From: Candidatus Bathyarchaeota archaeon
Lineage (GTDB): Archaea; Thermoproteota; Bathyarchaeia; Bathyarchaeales; Bathycorpusculaceae
DNA: 64,000 nucleotides
Direction of reading: 5' to 3'
Assembly: GCA_026014735.1 (NCBI GenBank)
Contig: JAOZHT010000004.1
Coordinates: 301,902 to 365,901, forward strand
Under the pieces are notes generated by a model. The model had not been told where the DNA came from. It did no database searches and saw nothing but the letters and a program-made list of their open reading frames with translations. The number at the start of each line of letters is the position of its first letter. The first letter of the stretch is position 1. The position numbers and the translations under genes were made by a program. Of this stretch, positions 1 through 9,745 are shown in pieces.

Positions 1-785
1 AAACGCCAAGAGAGACATTGACACTAAAGCAAATGGTCTCTGACACATTGGAAGTTACGAACTATTTATGCCAGCGCTTTAACAAAAAGAAAATCTACTT
101 GATGGGCCACTCAGGAGGATCATTTATTGGTATACAAACAGCTGCACAGGAACCACAGCGGTATTATGCCTACATAGGCGTTGCTCAGATGTCAAATCAA
201 CTTAAATCTGAAAAGCTGGCTTACGATTACATGCTTGAGCGTTTCAGAGAGAAGGGAAACAAAAAAATGGTTCGACGGCTTGAAGCGGCGCCAGTCACCA
301 TGACGGATGGGATACCCCATGAATACCTATCGATACGTGATAAAGCCATGCATAGCCTTGGCGTTGGCACAACCCATGATATGAAATCAGTAGTGACCGG
401 AGTCTTTTTTCCGTCGCTGACAAGCCAAGAGTATACGCTGCGTGAGAAGATCAATCTATGGCGAGGCAAAGCTGCAGCCGGTGTAAGTTGCCTCTGGGAT
501 GAGATGACAGCTACGGATTTAGGCAGACAGCTGCTAAAATTTGATCTTCCAATATACTTCGCTGAGGGCATTTATGATTATACTTGCTGCTACACGGTCG
601 CTAAGGAATATTTTGATAAACTGCAGGCGCCAATAAAGGGATTCTATACATTTGGTTGTTCTGCTCATAGCCCCATGTTTGAGGAACCGCAGAAAATGAA
701 GGAAATATTACAGGAGGATGTGTTGGCGGCAAAAAGTAAACTTGCCGATCTAGATATCTCTGGTTTTTCAACTGCAAGCACCTAA
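1..785 (+). CDS. alpha/beta hydrolase, 5' truncated by window edge
   Basis: The reading frame is open from base 3 to the window edge, so the true start lies outside. The visible part has the nucleophile elbow GHSGGS about 38 residues in, where the serine is the expected nucleophile. Complete relatives place this motif roughly 100 residues from the start, so about 60-70 residues are missing. The residues before it (TLKQMVSDTLEVTNYL) fit the helix preceding the elbow in proline-iminopeptidase-like hydrolases. A late histidine in SAHSPMFEEP is the likely catalytic His. Substrate cannot be told from sequence. Family assignment is firm; function is open. Confidence 0.8.
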   Translation, partial: TPRETLTLKQMVSDTLEVTNYLCQRFNKKKIYLMGHSGGSFIGIQTAAQEPQRYYAYIGVAQMSNQLKSEKLAYDYMLERFREKGNKKMVRRLEAAPVTMTDGIPHEYLSIRDKAMHSLGVGTTHDMKSVVTGVFFPSLTSQEYTLREKINLWRGKAAAGVSCLWDEMTATDLGRQLLKFDLPIYFAEGIYDYTCCYTVAKEYFDKLQAPIKGFYTFGCSAHSPMFEEPQKMKEILQEDVLAAKSKLADLDISGFSTAST

Positions 786-871
786 TCCGATGGATGCTGA
801 ATTCTCGATAACCTAAATAGCGCATTAATTTCGCCGGCAGTCCCCCAACAGGAGGATAAAACAGCTTGTAG

Positions 872-1135
872 TGGGCGAATTACTCAAAGGCTGGACGAAA
901 AGTTAAGGTAGCTGCCTATAAGACAGGCTGGAAAAACATGACCGTTAATGTGCCCCAAAACACCACTGCGTCAGCGCTTCTCAATTATGCCCTCTATCAA
1001 CCGGGTGTATGCACTGCAGTCACTGGCGTATCTTCACTTGAGGAGCTTACTGCAAACCTGCGTTTTTTTGAGGCGACAGACATCGAGAAGGATTACCGTC
1101 AGCTAATGGAATGCATAAAGTTTGAGTCCACCTAA
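872..1135 (+). pseudogene. aldo/keto reductase C-terminal remnant
   Basis: The frame is open from just after an in-frame TAG at 869-871 to a stop at 1133-1135. It reads as the tail of an aldo/keto reductase: a VKVAAYKTGWKN stretch, then a LLNYALYQPGVCTAVTGVSS segment matching the last barrel strand and the loop with a conserved G, then the C-terminal EKDY helix. A complete enzyme has about 300 residues and only some 88 remain. No start or ribosome binding site fits a full gene, so this is most likely a decayed gene. A short ATG at 938 exists but would give a 65-residue protein lacking the active site. Confidence 0.5.
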
Positions 1136-1309
1136 GAATCCTCTGCCAACAAACGGTTGCTCCCCTCTCCTACCCTATCGACTTAATTTTGGCTCCCTTT
1201 TCCATCTGCCGATGTAAACAAACCTGAAGCAGAAAGTTGCGTCTTAGTCAAAAACCGCCACCTAAAAAGTTATTAGCCAATAAAGATACGTTGGGTTGAA
1301 GGAATCGCT

Positions 1310-2173
1310 GTGAGATCAAATATGCGGAGAAGGAGCCCTCAACTGCTTGTTTGGGCGATTTTAGATATCTTCATCGTAAGTGCCTGCGTTGGCTATGGCC
1401 TGGCAAATCCTGTTGCCCTAACCGGTGAAGCGCCCCCTGACTCGCAAACCTATCCGCCCACAATCACCATAACATCGCCTTGCAACAACACCGCCTATAA
1501 CACAAGCCGGCTGCCGCTGGCGTTTAGTGTGACGGCTCCGGAATCAAGAACCGCTGAATCCACAACTGTGATAAATGTCAGCTACGAAACCTCTTGGAAG
1601 AAAGAAGCGATTGATGTTTTACATGGCGGCCAAGAGCACCCTTCATTTGAGCTTATGCTCTCAAACATCCCCGAAGGAGAACATAATATAGTGATAAAAG
1701 CCAGGGGATATGGCCTCTACAAGCAAGATGGGGTTTTTTTTAAGTGGTTTTTCATAAGTTCCTCAGCCACAATTTACTTTACAGTTGACTACACGGCGCC
1801 AACCCTGACAGTTCTGCCTCCAACAAACGTGTCCGCAGCCTCGACGATTCCGCTCAACTTCACAGTCAACGAAGCCTACAAGGAAGCCGCCTACAGCCTA
1901 AACGGGCAACAGAACCTAACCGTCAGCGGAAACTCCACCCTCCCCTGTTTGCCTGCGGGGCAGTACAACGTGACCTTCTACGCTTGGGACCTGGCGGGCA
2001 ACGTTGGTGCCTCTGAAACTGCTGACTTTACGGTGACGGAAGTGGCGCATTTAGCGGCAGAACCGGCTGATGATTCTTTGATGGTGCCTGTCGCCGCTGT
2101 TTTGTCTGCGGCTGCAATTTTGGGCATCGTTTTGGCGCTGAAAAGGCGCTCCAAAGCATCAAAGCATAATTGA
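1310..2173 (+). CDS. membrane-anchored Ig-like surface protein
   Basis: The 287-residue protein has a hydrophobic N-terminal segment (about residues 11-32), an extracellular part rich in Asn-x-Ser/Thr sites and beta-strand-like sequence, and a single C-terminal membrane helix (about 257-277) followed by a basic tail (KRRSK). The motif AWDLAGNVG near residue 222 is typical of Ig-like domains in archaeal surface proteins. Start is GTG at 1310; an in-frame ATG at 1322 is an alternative. No enzyme motif is visible. It probably sits on the outer cell face, anchored at its C-terminus. Confidence 0.7.
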   Translation: MRSNMRRRSPQLLVWAILDIFIVSACVGYGLANPVALTGEAPPDSQTYPPTITITSPCNNTAYNTSRLPLAFSVTAPESRTAESTTVINVSYETSWKKEAIDVLHGGQEHPSFELMLSNIPEGEHNIVIKARGYGLYKQDGVFFKWFFISSSATIYFTVDYTAPTLTVLPPTNVSAASTIPLNFTVNEAYKEAAYSLNGQQNLTVSGNSTLPCLPAGQYNVTFYAWDLAGNVGASETADFTVTEVAHLAAEPADDSLMVPVAAVLSAAAILGIVLALKRRSKASKHN

Positions 2174-2259
2174 AGCGAAAAGTTATCGCTTCTAAAAGGG
2201 GCGGCTGGTTAAGCTAAAATCCCTGTGGCCCAAGTCATCCCCTGATTGCCTTTGGAAAC

Positions 2260-3729
2260 TCATTTGGTTTTCTTCTTTTTCAGCATAAACGCATAAGCCA
2301 AAAGCGCGGCTGCACCCACGATTAGCCCGATTCCAAGAGCTTCATAGAGGTACTGTGGAGGGGCGAATTCAGCGGGGTTATCTTTTGTTTGCTGCTGAGG
2401 CGTGGGTGTTGCAGTGGGGAGTGGTGTCGCCGTCGGCGTTGGGGTGGACTGTTTTGGCGGGGACCCGGTGGATGTTGGGTTGGAGGTGGATGAAGACGAG
2501 CTGGAGGATGAGGATGGAGATGATTGCGTGGGGGGCGGCGTCGGGGTGGGAACCGTCACTATTGGAAAAGCGTAAACGGTGCCGTTGCTTGAACCCACAT
2601 AGACTGTGCCGTTTGCTATAGCCGCCGTAGAGGACCCGCCTAGATTATAGGTTACAAGTTCGCTGCCTGTTGCGGCATTTAATGCATAAAACTTAGCGGC
2701 GCCTACACACTCCACGTAGACAACCCCGTTTGCAATCACCGGAGACGCATCAAGCCCGGTGCCGCTGGTTTGGAAATGCCATATTTCGCTGCCGTTGAAA
2801 GCGTTTAGGGCGTAAATGTAGCCGTCGTCTGCGGAAACATACACTATGCCGCCTGTAACCGCGGGGCAAGTTGACACTGAAGCGGATTGGGAAAGCGGAT
2901 ACAGCAGCGGATAAGACCCTATTTGGTGGCTCCAGATTTTAGCGCCACCTGAGGCATTCAACGCGTAAACGGTGCCATTGCTTGAGCCTATGTAAACTGT
3001 GCCGTCGGCAACGCAGGGGTCTGCTTCAACGGTGCCCCCGAGGGTGTAGTTCCATGCCTGAGCGCCGCTTAGGGTCTCAAACGCGTAGATGTTTCCGTCA
3101 GCTGACCCAACATAGACTAAGCCGCCTGACACTGCAGGGGAAGAGTAAACCGGACCTCCGGTCATGGAGTTCCATACTTTGCTGCCCGTGGTGGCATTCA
3201 ACGCGTACAGGTTGCCATCCGGCGACCCCACATAGAGAACGCCGCTGTCGACGACGGGAGCCGAACTAGTTAGCCCGCCTATACTATAGTTCCATTTTAT
3301 GTTGCCTAGAAATGCGTCGAAGGCATAGATGCGCCCGTCATTTCCGCATACGCAGACCAATCCGTTTCCGCCGTTATCGACATAGCAGGGAGATGAAGCC
3401 CCACAGGGGATGTAGTACACTCGGACAAACCCACCTGTATCCATGCGCAGCGTGAAGAGGCCTGTATTTGAAGTTATACTGACCATGCCGCGGGCGATAG
3501 CTGGAGAGGTAACTACTGAAGCGCCTATCTGGTAGGTCCATTGGGTTGTGCTTGGGGTTTGAGCTGTGGGTATACTGCCTGAGTGGCTGGAGTCATACTG
3601 AAACATCGGATATTCGCTGGAAGAAGCCGCCTGCACGCCAAGAGGAGCATGGCTTAGAAGTATGATGCTTGCGGCGAGCATAAGCGTTAAAAAAAGGGCA
3701 TTTACGGGTTTGTTCATTATCAATCGCAT
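2260..3729 (-). CDS. PQQ-repeat beta-propeller surface protein
   Basis: The 489-residue protein has a signal peptide (about 1-34), then seven or so repeats of roughly 40 residues with the PQQ-propeller signature (for example VYVGSSNGTVYALNA, VYVGSADGNIYAF), each with a Gly-x-hydrophobic-Tyr-Ala pattern. A Ser/Thr/Pro-rich stalk (about 400-455) precedes a C-terminal membrane helix and KKKKTK tail. The design is that of a cell-surface propeller held on a flexible, probably glycosylated stalk. No cofactor ligand can be assigned; many such archaeal propellers have no quinone. A TATA-like TTTATAAC lies upstream near 3755. Confidence 0.8.
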   Translation of the reverse strand: MRLIMNKPVNALFLTLMLAASIILLSHAPLGVQAASSSEYPMFQYDSSHSGSIPTAQTPSTTQWTYQIGASVVTSPAIARGMVSITSNTGLFTLRMDTGGFVRVYYIPCGASSPCYVDNGGNGLVCVCGNDGRIYAFDAFLGNIKWNYSIGGLTSSAPVVDSGVLYVGSPDGNLYALNATTGSKVWNSMTGGPVYSSPAVSGGLVYVGSADGNIYAFETLSGAQAWNYTLGGTVEADPCVADGTVYIGSSNGTVYALNASGGAKIWSHQIGSYPLLYPLSQSASVSTCPAVTGGIVYVSADDGYIYALNAFNGSEIWHFQTSGTGLDASPVIANGVVYVECVGAAKFYALNAATGSELVTYNLGGSSTAAIANGTVYVGSSNGTVYAFPIVTVPTPTPPPTQSSPSSSSSSSSSTSNPTSTGSPPKQSTPTPTATPLPTATPTPQQQTKDNPAEFAPPQYLYEALGIGLIVGAAALLAYAFMLKKKKTK

Positions 3730-3847
3730 CTCGTCTTCAGGTGGGGGCTTGGCAGTTATAAAATTTACGTTTTCTCATGGAAATTCTCCAGCTTATCCAC
3801 CAAAATTTTTTAATCGAAAAATACTTCCAAATTAATTGAAAACTGCC

Positions 3848-5332
3848 CTACCTAAAGAGGCTCCTAATGTACTTGACGATAAGCTGCGGCTGACTAAACG
3901 CCGTCCCAAGCGCCCTCCGAGGATTCTTCGCCAAATTAACCAGATGAATACGCTTGTACTCCGCCAGTGCCTTAGCCGCAATATCCCTGACTTCCCGCGG
4001 CGTAAACTCGCCAGTGGTAATCAGCGGCAAACCCCGCGCCTGCCTCGCCACAGAAAAACTGTTCCATGACAAGTCCTCGGGAAGGTACCCTTTGGCTTTG
4101 CATTCCTCATAGAGCCTTGTGCCATAGCTGGGCGTCGCCGCAAACAGATGCATCCCCACATCATACCTGCGCTTCATCTCCAAAGCGAAATCAACGGTGC
4201 GCTGCATGTTCTGCTTGGTTTCGCCGGGGAACCCGATGATGTAGAAGGCGCCGGTTTTAAGCCCGATTTCCTTGGCGTTTCTGGCGAACTCCACTACGCG
4301 GTTAAGGTCTAGGCTTTTGCAGATGACTTCGTCGAGGATTTGCTGGTCGCCGGATTCGACGCCGACAAATACGCTTTTGCAGCCCGACGCCTTCATCTTG
4401 CGCAGAAGCGGCATGTTGAGGCGATCGGCGCGGACGCCGTTGGGGGTTTCCCAGCCTATCTTGAGTTTCCTCTCGATGATGCCGTCGCAGATAGCTTCGA
4501 AGCGTTTAAGGTCCAAGGTGAGGTTATCGTCTTCGAAAAAGATGTTTTTGACCTTGTACTTGTCCACAACGTATTGGATGTGGTCAAGGACGTATTTGGC
4601 GCTGTGTGCACGGAAGCCCTTGCCCATGTGAAGATGCACCGAGCAGAAGCAGCAGTTAAAGGGGCAGCCGCGGCTCGTCACCATCGAGATTGCTCGGGTT
4701 TGGAAGCTGCGGTAGCCAATTTTGCTTGGCCCAAGATACTGCTCCATGTCCACTAAGTCGTAGGCGGGGTAAGGCAATTCATCGAGGTTGTCGATGAAGG
4801 GTCTGCGCTCGTTGACGGTAACGGCGCCGTTTTGGCGGTAAGCGATGCCCCTTATTTCGCTGAGCTGCGTTTTGCCCTCGAAGTGCTGGGCGATTTCAAG
4901 CATTGCGTATTCGCCTTCGCCACAAACAGCAATGTCCACTGACTGGGCTTCTTCTAGGAACTCTTTGGGAACCAAGGTGACGTGTGGTCCACCCACCACA
5001 GTCAGAATGTTTGGGTTAGCTTCTTTGGCGGCTTTGCTGACTTTGATGGCGTGGCCGATTTGGCTGGTGAAGGGACCCGCTATGCCCACTACGTCGGGTT
5101 TTCTGCTCCGTATTTCCTCTTCAATTCGCTTAATGGGTAAGCCGATGGTTACTTCGTCGCCGTTTTTCTCCTCAAACTCCGCGCCAGCCATAAAGGCATC
5201 CAAAATCTCCACTGTGTAGCCGCTTTTCTGGAGCACCGAGGCTATGTACATTAATCCAAGCGGCAAATTCCCTGCTGGCGGATCGGAACCTGGATAGAAC
5301 GTCTGCGGCGGGTTAACGAGGAGAACCTTCAT
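3848..5332 (-). CDS. B12-binding domain radical SAM protein
   Basis: An N-terminal Rossmann-like B12-binding domain (MKVLLVNPPQ, later GGPHVTL and CGEGEYAML) is followed by a radical SAM domain with the cluster motif RGCPFNCCFC (CX3CX2C). Later parts include GWETPNGVRAD and IGFPGET, typical of this class. The frame stays open 150 bases further upstream, but the ATG at 5332 has AGGTG six bases before it and a TATA-like TTTAAATA near 5372, so I take the shorter 494-residue form. Family members catalyse methylations and cyclisations at unreactive carbons; the substrate here is unknown. Confidence 0.85.
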   Translation of the reverse strand: MKVLLVNPPQTFYPGSDPPAGNLPLGLMYIASVLQKSGYTVEILDAFMAGAEFEEKNGDEVTIGLPIKRIEEEIRSRKPDVVGIAGPFTSQIGHAIKVSKAAKEANPNILTVVGGPHVTLVPKEFLEEAQSVDIAVCGEGEYAMLEIAQHFEGKTQLSEIRGIAYRQNGAVTVNERRPFIDNLDELPYPAYDLVDMEQYLGPSKIGYRSFQTRAISMVTSRGCPFNCCFCSVHLHMGKGFRAHSAKYVLDHIQYVVDKYKVKNIFFEDDNLTLDLKRFEAICDGIIERKLKIGWETPNGVRADRLNMPLLRKMKASGCKSVFVGVESGDQQILDEVICKSLDLNRVVEFARNAKEIGLKTGAFYIIGFPGETKQNMQRTVDFALEMKRRYDVGMHLFAATPSYGTRLYEECKAKGYLPEDLSWNSFSVARQARGLPLITTGEFTPREVRDIAAKALAEYKRIHLVNLAKNPRRALGTAFSQPQLIVKYIRSLFR

Positions 5333-5706
5333 TGGTACACCTAGATAAATGTAGTTCAACTCTGCCCGATATTTAAATTGCTCAAAAACAGCAAAAACCA
5401 GCCTGCTGACTACATCTCCAATTTCCATCTTTGCCATCTGGGCAAATGAGTCTGCAGGGGGCTGTGTAGGGTTTTCATTCATGGCGCCATGTGAAGGGTT
5501 AGTTGCTGATCAAAGAAACTTTGATTATACACTTGCTTGTGGAGTTCTCAGGCGGCATTTCTTGTTGATTGGTGTGTAGATGAAGGGCCCGTATTCAAAT
5601 TGAGTTTAGCTAAGTTGCTCGCGGGTTTAGTTCATAAATCTTGACCAAACATATCGTTTCCCCTCACAAGATCTTGACAAAAAACCCTAAATACCAAAGT
5701 CCAACA

Positions 5707-8271
5707 ATGCAACTATTGAATCAAATGATAGCAAAAATAAAAAAGCCATTCACAGTAATAATCCTGTCAGCGATAGTTATTTCAAGCTTAGCCTCAGCAT
5801 GCGCCACCGCTACGGGTCAGAGCCCACAGTCTTCGGCACCCGCGCTTGATTGGCAACAGATGCGCTCGGCTACCCATGCAGAATGGGTTGGTCAATCCGT
5901 CGCTGGCGTCATTACAGTTCTTATTCCCGGAATAAACGCCCCAAATCGTGGATTTACCCGATGCGCATACGTGGAGGGCTTCGGTTCATCTGGTAATGTT
6001 TTGTGGCACAAGGAGTTTAACGCGCCCTTCCCAGAGGTCATGATAACTACAAGTGACGGCGGCTACGCATACACAACGCGCAGTGAAGAAAAATACGCTA
6101 GCTTTACGGGTCCAATAACAATCCATAAACTCAACGCTGCCTGCAAGCAACAATGGCAAACAAAACTCCCCGACAGCTATGTTGGCAGAGTAATGTTCAT
6201 ACAAACATCTGATGGTGGCTACGCCCTTGTCACCCAAGCTGCAATCCACGCTTCCAACCGACAAATAGTAATAGCTAAAACTGACTCCGCGGCAGAACTC
6301 CAATGGACAAAAAACATCACATCCATAAATGAGCAATATTCTATTCACTCGTTTATCCAAACAAACGATAAAGGATACGGGTTTGCAGGCGCATACAATG
6401 ACCCCTCAGGCGTAAATGGAAGCGACTTTTTCATAGCCAAGACAGATGCCAACGGCAATCTCCAGTGGATAAAAACGTTTGGAGGAATCAACGAGGACTC
6501 TGCCAACTCGCTAATCCAAACCACGGATGGCGGATTTGCAATGGTTGGTAACACGGCTTCTTTTGGCGCCGGCGGCACAGATGCGTTACTGATTAAAACT
6601 GATGCCCAAGGTAACCTGTTGTGGGCTCATACTTATGGTGGAGTAGGACCAACAATGGTGATTTCGGGGCAGTCAGACAGATGGGGCAACCATGTTCCTG
6701 ACGTGGTCCAAAGCTTTTCGGACTCCGGATCTAAGAACGATTACGCTGATTGTTTGGTGGAGACAAAAGATGGCGGCTTAGCTTTTGCAGGTGAAACACA
6801 ATGGGGCGAATTCTCCTACAACATGATGTGGCTGGTGAAAACAGATGCAAATGGAGTTGAACTGTGGGCTCAAGCGTACGGCGATTTCAAATCAGCAATA
6901 GTTTACGCAGACAAGATTAGGTGGAGCTTAAGTTCCTTTACTCAGCTAGAGGACGGCTCTTTCGTGTTAGCTGGACAAGCAGGGGGCCAGAGTGTTATGG
7001 ACCAATCCAGCTTTATAGTTAAAACTAAACCAGACGCCTCCATCCCGACAACTTCCCAATCTTGCTTCCAATCGTCTATGGTGCTTCCTACTGTTTTGAT
7101 TAACTCAGATGGTACTGTCTCACCATCAAATGCCCCAATAACCCGCGAAGGCAACCAGTACCGATTAACTCATGACTTCAATGGCTCGCTAATTATCCAA
7201 GCAAACAACATCGTGCTTGATGGGCAAGGACACTTACTCAGTGGCAACGGTACGGTAGATGGTCTTTTTGTCAGGTTGACCCAAATAGGCGTCGATGCCT
7301 CAGATGCCAAAAATGTAGAAATAAGCAACCTAAAAATCGAGAACTTCAAAATCGGGGTTCTGTTAGACAACTCGGACAACATAATAGTCTCTGATAGTAT
7401 ATTCCGTTTTAACGAACAAGCCGTGGCAGCTACCCGAATTGTAGACACAAAGCTCACCAATAATAATTTTATCAGTGAAGTCACGACGCAAAAAGAAACC
7501 ATCCGATTAACCTACGCTTTAAACTCTCAAATAAGCAACAATTTGCTGGTTCTGGATTCAGTTTGGATTGAGAATTCAAGCGGCGCCGTCATCTCAAACA
7601 ATGAATTCCGGGGAGTTGCCTTGGGTACTGCAAGACAAGGAGGCGGAATCATCCTTACTGTCTGCAATAATGCGCTTGTTTGCGGAAACAATTTTTTCTC
7701 TTGCCCAACCGCCACCAACATTATTAGTTCTGCAGATGTGATAGTGGCTGCAAATAATTACACCAACTGTGCTGAAGCAATCTCTGCTTATGGAGTTCCA
7801 GGCACTCTGATCTACATGAACAACTTCGTTGACAATTCAAACATTTGGTGTTTGCAGGCACAACTCGCTTGGAGCGAACCGCCTATTTACATAAACGAGG
7901 TTTGGGATAACGGACAAGTCGGCAACTACTACAACAACTACACCAACCAATATCCAAACACACAGCAGACGAGTAATTCAGAAACATGGAATATGCCCTA
8001 CGAAATTGACGAAAACAACACAGATAACCATCCACTTGTCGCCCCAGGATCCACGGAGACGATGCAGAACCTGGCACAGTCTCTGATTTCAGCGCATTCA
8101 CCATCGGTTAACTTGACATCCGCCTTCACCGTGGCAAATCTGATAACCACGGTTTCTGTTGTGGGGGCGCTACTCGTAGCTTTGCTTGTATCCTTTTTAC
8201 TTGTTAGAAGAAAGCGGAAACACACTCCAAGTGTGGCAAAAACAAATTTGCCTCGCCCGCTTAATACCTAA
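5707..8271 (+). CDS. large secreted protein: beta-propeller plus beta-helix with C-terminal anchor
   Basis: After a signal segment (KKPFTVIILSAIVISSLASACA) the first half holds repeats with the pattern W-x-K-T-[FY]-GG...TxDGGF...GxT, found in archaeal and bacterial propeller-like secreted proteins. The second half (from about residue 480) is rich in N-x-[IL] repeats such as ISNNLLVL and ISNNEF, the signature of a right-handed parallel beta-helix (NosD/PbH1 type). A C-terminal helix (TVSVVGALLVALLVSFLLV) and RRKRK tail anchor it. The frame opens at a TTG at 5641; ATGs at 5707 and 5725 give more usual signal peptides. Possibly a polysaccharide-binding surface protein; no catalytic residues assigned. 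Confidence 0.75.
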   Translation: MQLLNQMIAKIKKPFTVIILSAIVISSLASACATATGQSPQSSAPALDWQQMRSATHAEWVGQSVAGVITVLIPGINAPNRGFTRCAYVEGFGSSGNVLWHKEFNAPFPEVMITTSDGGYAYTTRSEEKYASFTGPITIHKLNAACKQQWQTKLPDSYVGRVMFIQTSDGGYALVTQAAIHASNRQIVIAKTDSAAELQWTKNITSINEQYSIHSFIQTNDKGYGFAGAYNDPSGVNGSDFFIAKTDANGNLQWIKTFGGINEDSANSLIQTTDGGFAMVGNTASFGAGGTDALLIKTDAQGNLLWAHTYGGVGPTMVISGQSDRWGNHVPDVVQSFSDSGSKNDYADCLVETKDGGLAFAGETQWGEFSYNMMWLVKTDANGVELWAQAYGDFKSAIVYADKIRWSLSSFTQLEDGSFVLAGQAGGQSVMDQSSFIVKTKPDASIPTTSQSCFQSSMVLPTVLINSDGTVSPSNAPITREGNQYRLTHDFNGSLIIQANNIVLDGQGHLLSGNGTVDGLFVRLTQIGVDASDAKNVEISNLKIENFKIGVLLDNSDNIIVSDSIFRFNEQAVAATRIVDTKLTNNNFISEVTTQKETIRLTYALNSQISNNLLVLDSVWIENSSGAVISNNEFRGVALGTARQGGGIILTVCNNALVCGNNFFSCPTATNIISSADVIVAANNYTNCAEAISAYGVPGTLIYMNNFVDNSNIWCLQAQLAWSEPPIYINEVWDNGQVGNYYNNYTNQYPNTQQTSNSETWNMPYEIDENNTDNHPLVAPGSTETMQNLAQSLISAHSPSVNLTSAFTVANLITTVSVVGALLVALLVSFLLVRRKRKHTPSVAKTNLPRPLNT

Positions 8272-8544
8272 TCCATCAAACAATCCTCTATGGCAGCGGT
8301 TTGCAAAATCAGCAACCAACAACTCCAAGTCCATGGAAACAACCCCCCGTTCCTGAGACTATTTTTTGTCTAATTACCCAAGCTACAATCCCATGAACCC
8401 TTGCAGCTGAGAGCTAAAACGCGATAATATCGAAACGTGACAATGCATAGAACAGGGCTAGCAAAAACTTCAAAGAAGCCCTTTCAAGCAAAAAGCACTA
8501 ATACAGTTAAAGGGTAAGAACCGCAGAAAAATGGGTGATCAGAG

Positions 8545-8922
8545 ATGGCTAAGAATCTAAAAAACGGGTTTGTTTTTCACGAGCTTATGACAACCGATGT
8601 CGAAGGTGCCAAAAATTTCTATCAAAAAATTACCGGACTAAATGTGATGCCAGGTCCCTATCCCATGCTAATGGACAACAATCAACCAGTCGCTGGACTA
8701 GTGGGTCCAAGAGCCGACGGATCAGCGTGGCCTTCAGGTGGTCCAGAATCACACTGGATTGCCTATTTTAGCGTCGATGATGTGGACGCAACGGCGAGAA
8801 AAGCGAAGCAACTCGGAGGTAAGGTGCTGCTACCCCCCACCGACGTCCCAGGGTTTGGTCGAGCAGCCGTCCTAAGGGACCCGCAAGGAGCAGCATTCGG
8901 CATATTCACCCAACTGAAATAA
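8545..8922 (+). CDS. VOC-family (glyoxalase-like) protein
   Basis: This 125-residue protein shows the single vicinal-oxygen-chelate half-module pair: FHELMTTDVEGAKNFYQKI at the start, a HWIAYFSVDDVDATARKAKQLGGK second half and the closing AVLRDPQGAAFGIF. Histidine at FHEL and the late Asp/Glu positions could bind a metal, as in the superfamily. GGTGATC lies about six bases before the ATG. Length is that of small stand-alone VOC proteins. The substrate is unknown. It stands alone, flanked by non-coding sequence. Confidence 0.85.
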   Translation: MAKNLKNGFVFHELMTTDVEGAKNFYQKITGLNVMPGPYPMLMDNNQPVAGLVGPRADGSAWPSGGPESHWIAYFSVDDVDATARKAKQLGGKVLLPPTDVPGFGRAAVLRDPQGAAFGIFTQLK

Positions 8923-9015
8923 CAGTAGTCTTTGCCGCGTTTGTATTCACGCCAGCGACAGAAGCAACGATAGAAGTACGAAAGTCACAATCAAAGGAAT
9001 TGCCCCATCCAACAC

Positions 9016-9466
9016 TAACCCTCACCTTCATTACCACGTACATCGGAACCTTGACCCGTCTGGTTCTTGTCATCCCAGAGTTCCCAACCAAACTTGACAG
9101 CGTTCTTTCGGAACTCTGCGGCTCGAACCAGTCCAAGCTCAGCGGCTTTTATGAGGTCGGAGGGCACAAGCTCAGGTGTTTCGGGGCTGCCAAAATTGAG
9201 CCTAACCTTTGCTTTAGCAGCGTCTAAACCAGCTTGCGATACCGTGACAGCGGAGATTTCTTTTTCGGCCTGGCGCTTGATGTGGCTCTGAATGGGTAGC
9301 CTGCAGCTTTGTAGGGCAGAGGCATGTTTTTGCCCTCGGGGGTGGTGTTCTGCTGCAGATGCCTAGCGTTCCTGCAACTTCTCCTGCAACCGCACAAACC
9401 TCCACGCCTCAAATCCACAATCATAGGCTTTTCTCTGCGTTTTTTCAGCAGGTGTGGAGCCTATAA
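9016..9466 (-). pseudogene. degenerate coding stretch, family unknown
   Basis: One minus-strand frame reads like protein (FEAWRFVRLQEKLQER, then after a TAG codon AEKEISAVTVSQAGLDAAKAK and LIKAAELGLVRAAEFRKNAVK) up to a stop at 9016-9018. It is interrupted by an in-frame TAG near 9365 and has no good start, while the neighbouring frame also looks protein-like for about 30 codons (TTPEGKNMPLPYKAAGYP), suggesting frameshifts. I do not recognise the family. The simplest reading is a decayed gene. Low confidence because amino-acid-like sequence in one frame can arise by chance. Confidence 0.35.
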
Positions 9467-9480
9467 ATAGAGGGGGGATA
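9461..9480 (+). promoter_or_regulatory. TATA plus G-run element, copy 1
   Basis: The sequence CTATAAATAGAGGGGGGATA carries a strong TATA-like core directly followed by a run of six G. The same combination recurs on the minus strand at 19378-19399, 19439-19453 and 38155-38173. In this orientation the first downstream gene is the KGG gene at 9746, which would leave a leader of about 250 bases. Confidence 0.45.
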
Positions 9481-9673
9481 GAGAGAAAATCGCACGCCAG
9501 AAGCAGACGCTGTTTGCTAAAGGCTCAACGGGTTGTGGAATACGCCCACACCAGCTGCAACCAACCCAGACATAGACCAATCAACCCTCATATGAGCTAT
9601 TTTCTGTCTAATTATCCCATATTGCCCTAGTTCTTCTTAGGCTGTGTTGGCATGTTGCTGCCTTGCGACAACA

Positions 9674-9686
9674 ACATATGTTTATG
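9674..9686 (+). promoter_or_regulatory. shared promoter-like element upstream of KGG gene 1
   Basis: ACATATGTTTATG occurs here, 72 bases before the TTG start at 9746, and again at 10425-10437, 76 bases before the TTG at 10501. The identical 13 bases and near-identical spacing suggest a common TATA-type promoter for two KGG genes. Confidence 0.5.
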
Positions 9687-9745
9687 AGCGGTTATTCGGC
9701 TCTTTAATTGTTAACTTTTCCGTAGTATAGTAGGAGGTGAATTTT

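Noticed and set aside
2355..2621. Plus-strand ORFs inside the propeller gene
   Set aside because: They are antisense shadows of the Ser/Thr/Pro stalk codons; same for the many frames opposite rbcL, aconitase and the multi-PAS kinase.
5333..5482. N-terminal extension of the radical SAM protein
   Set aside because: The ATG at 5332 has a good ribosome binding site and TATA distance; the extension lacks similarity to B12-binding domains.
9340..9380. Pyrrolysine-type read-through of TAG
   Set aside because: TAG ends ordinary genes in this window and no other sign of recoding is present; decay is simpler.
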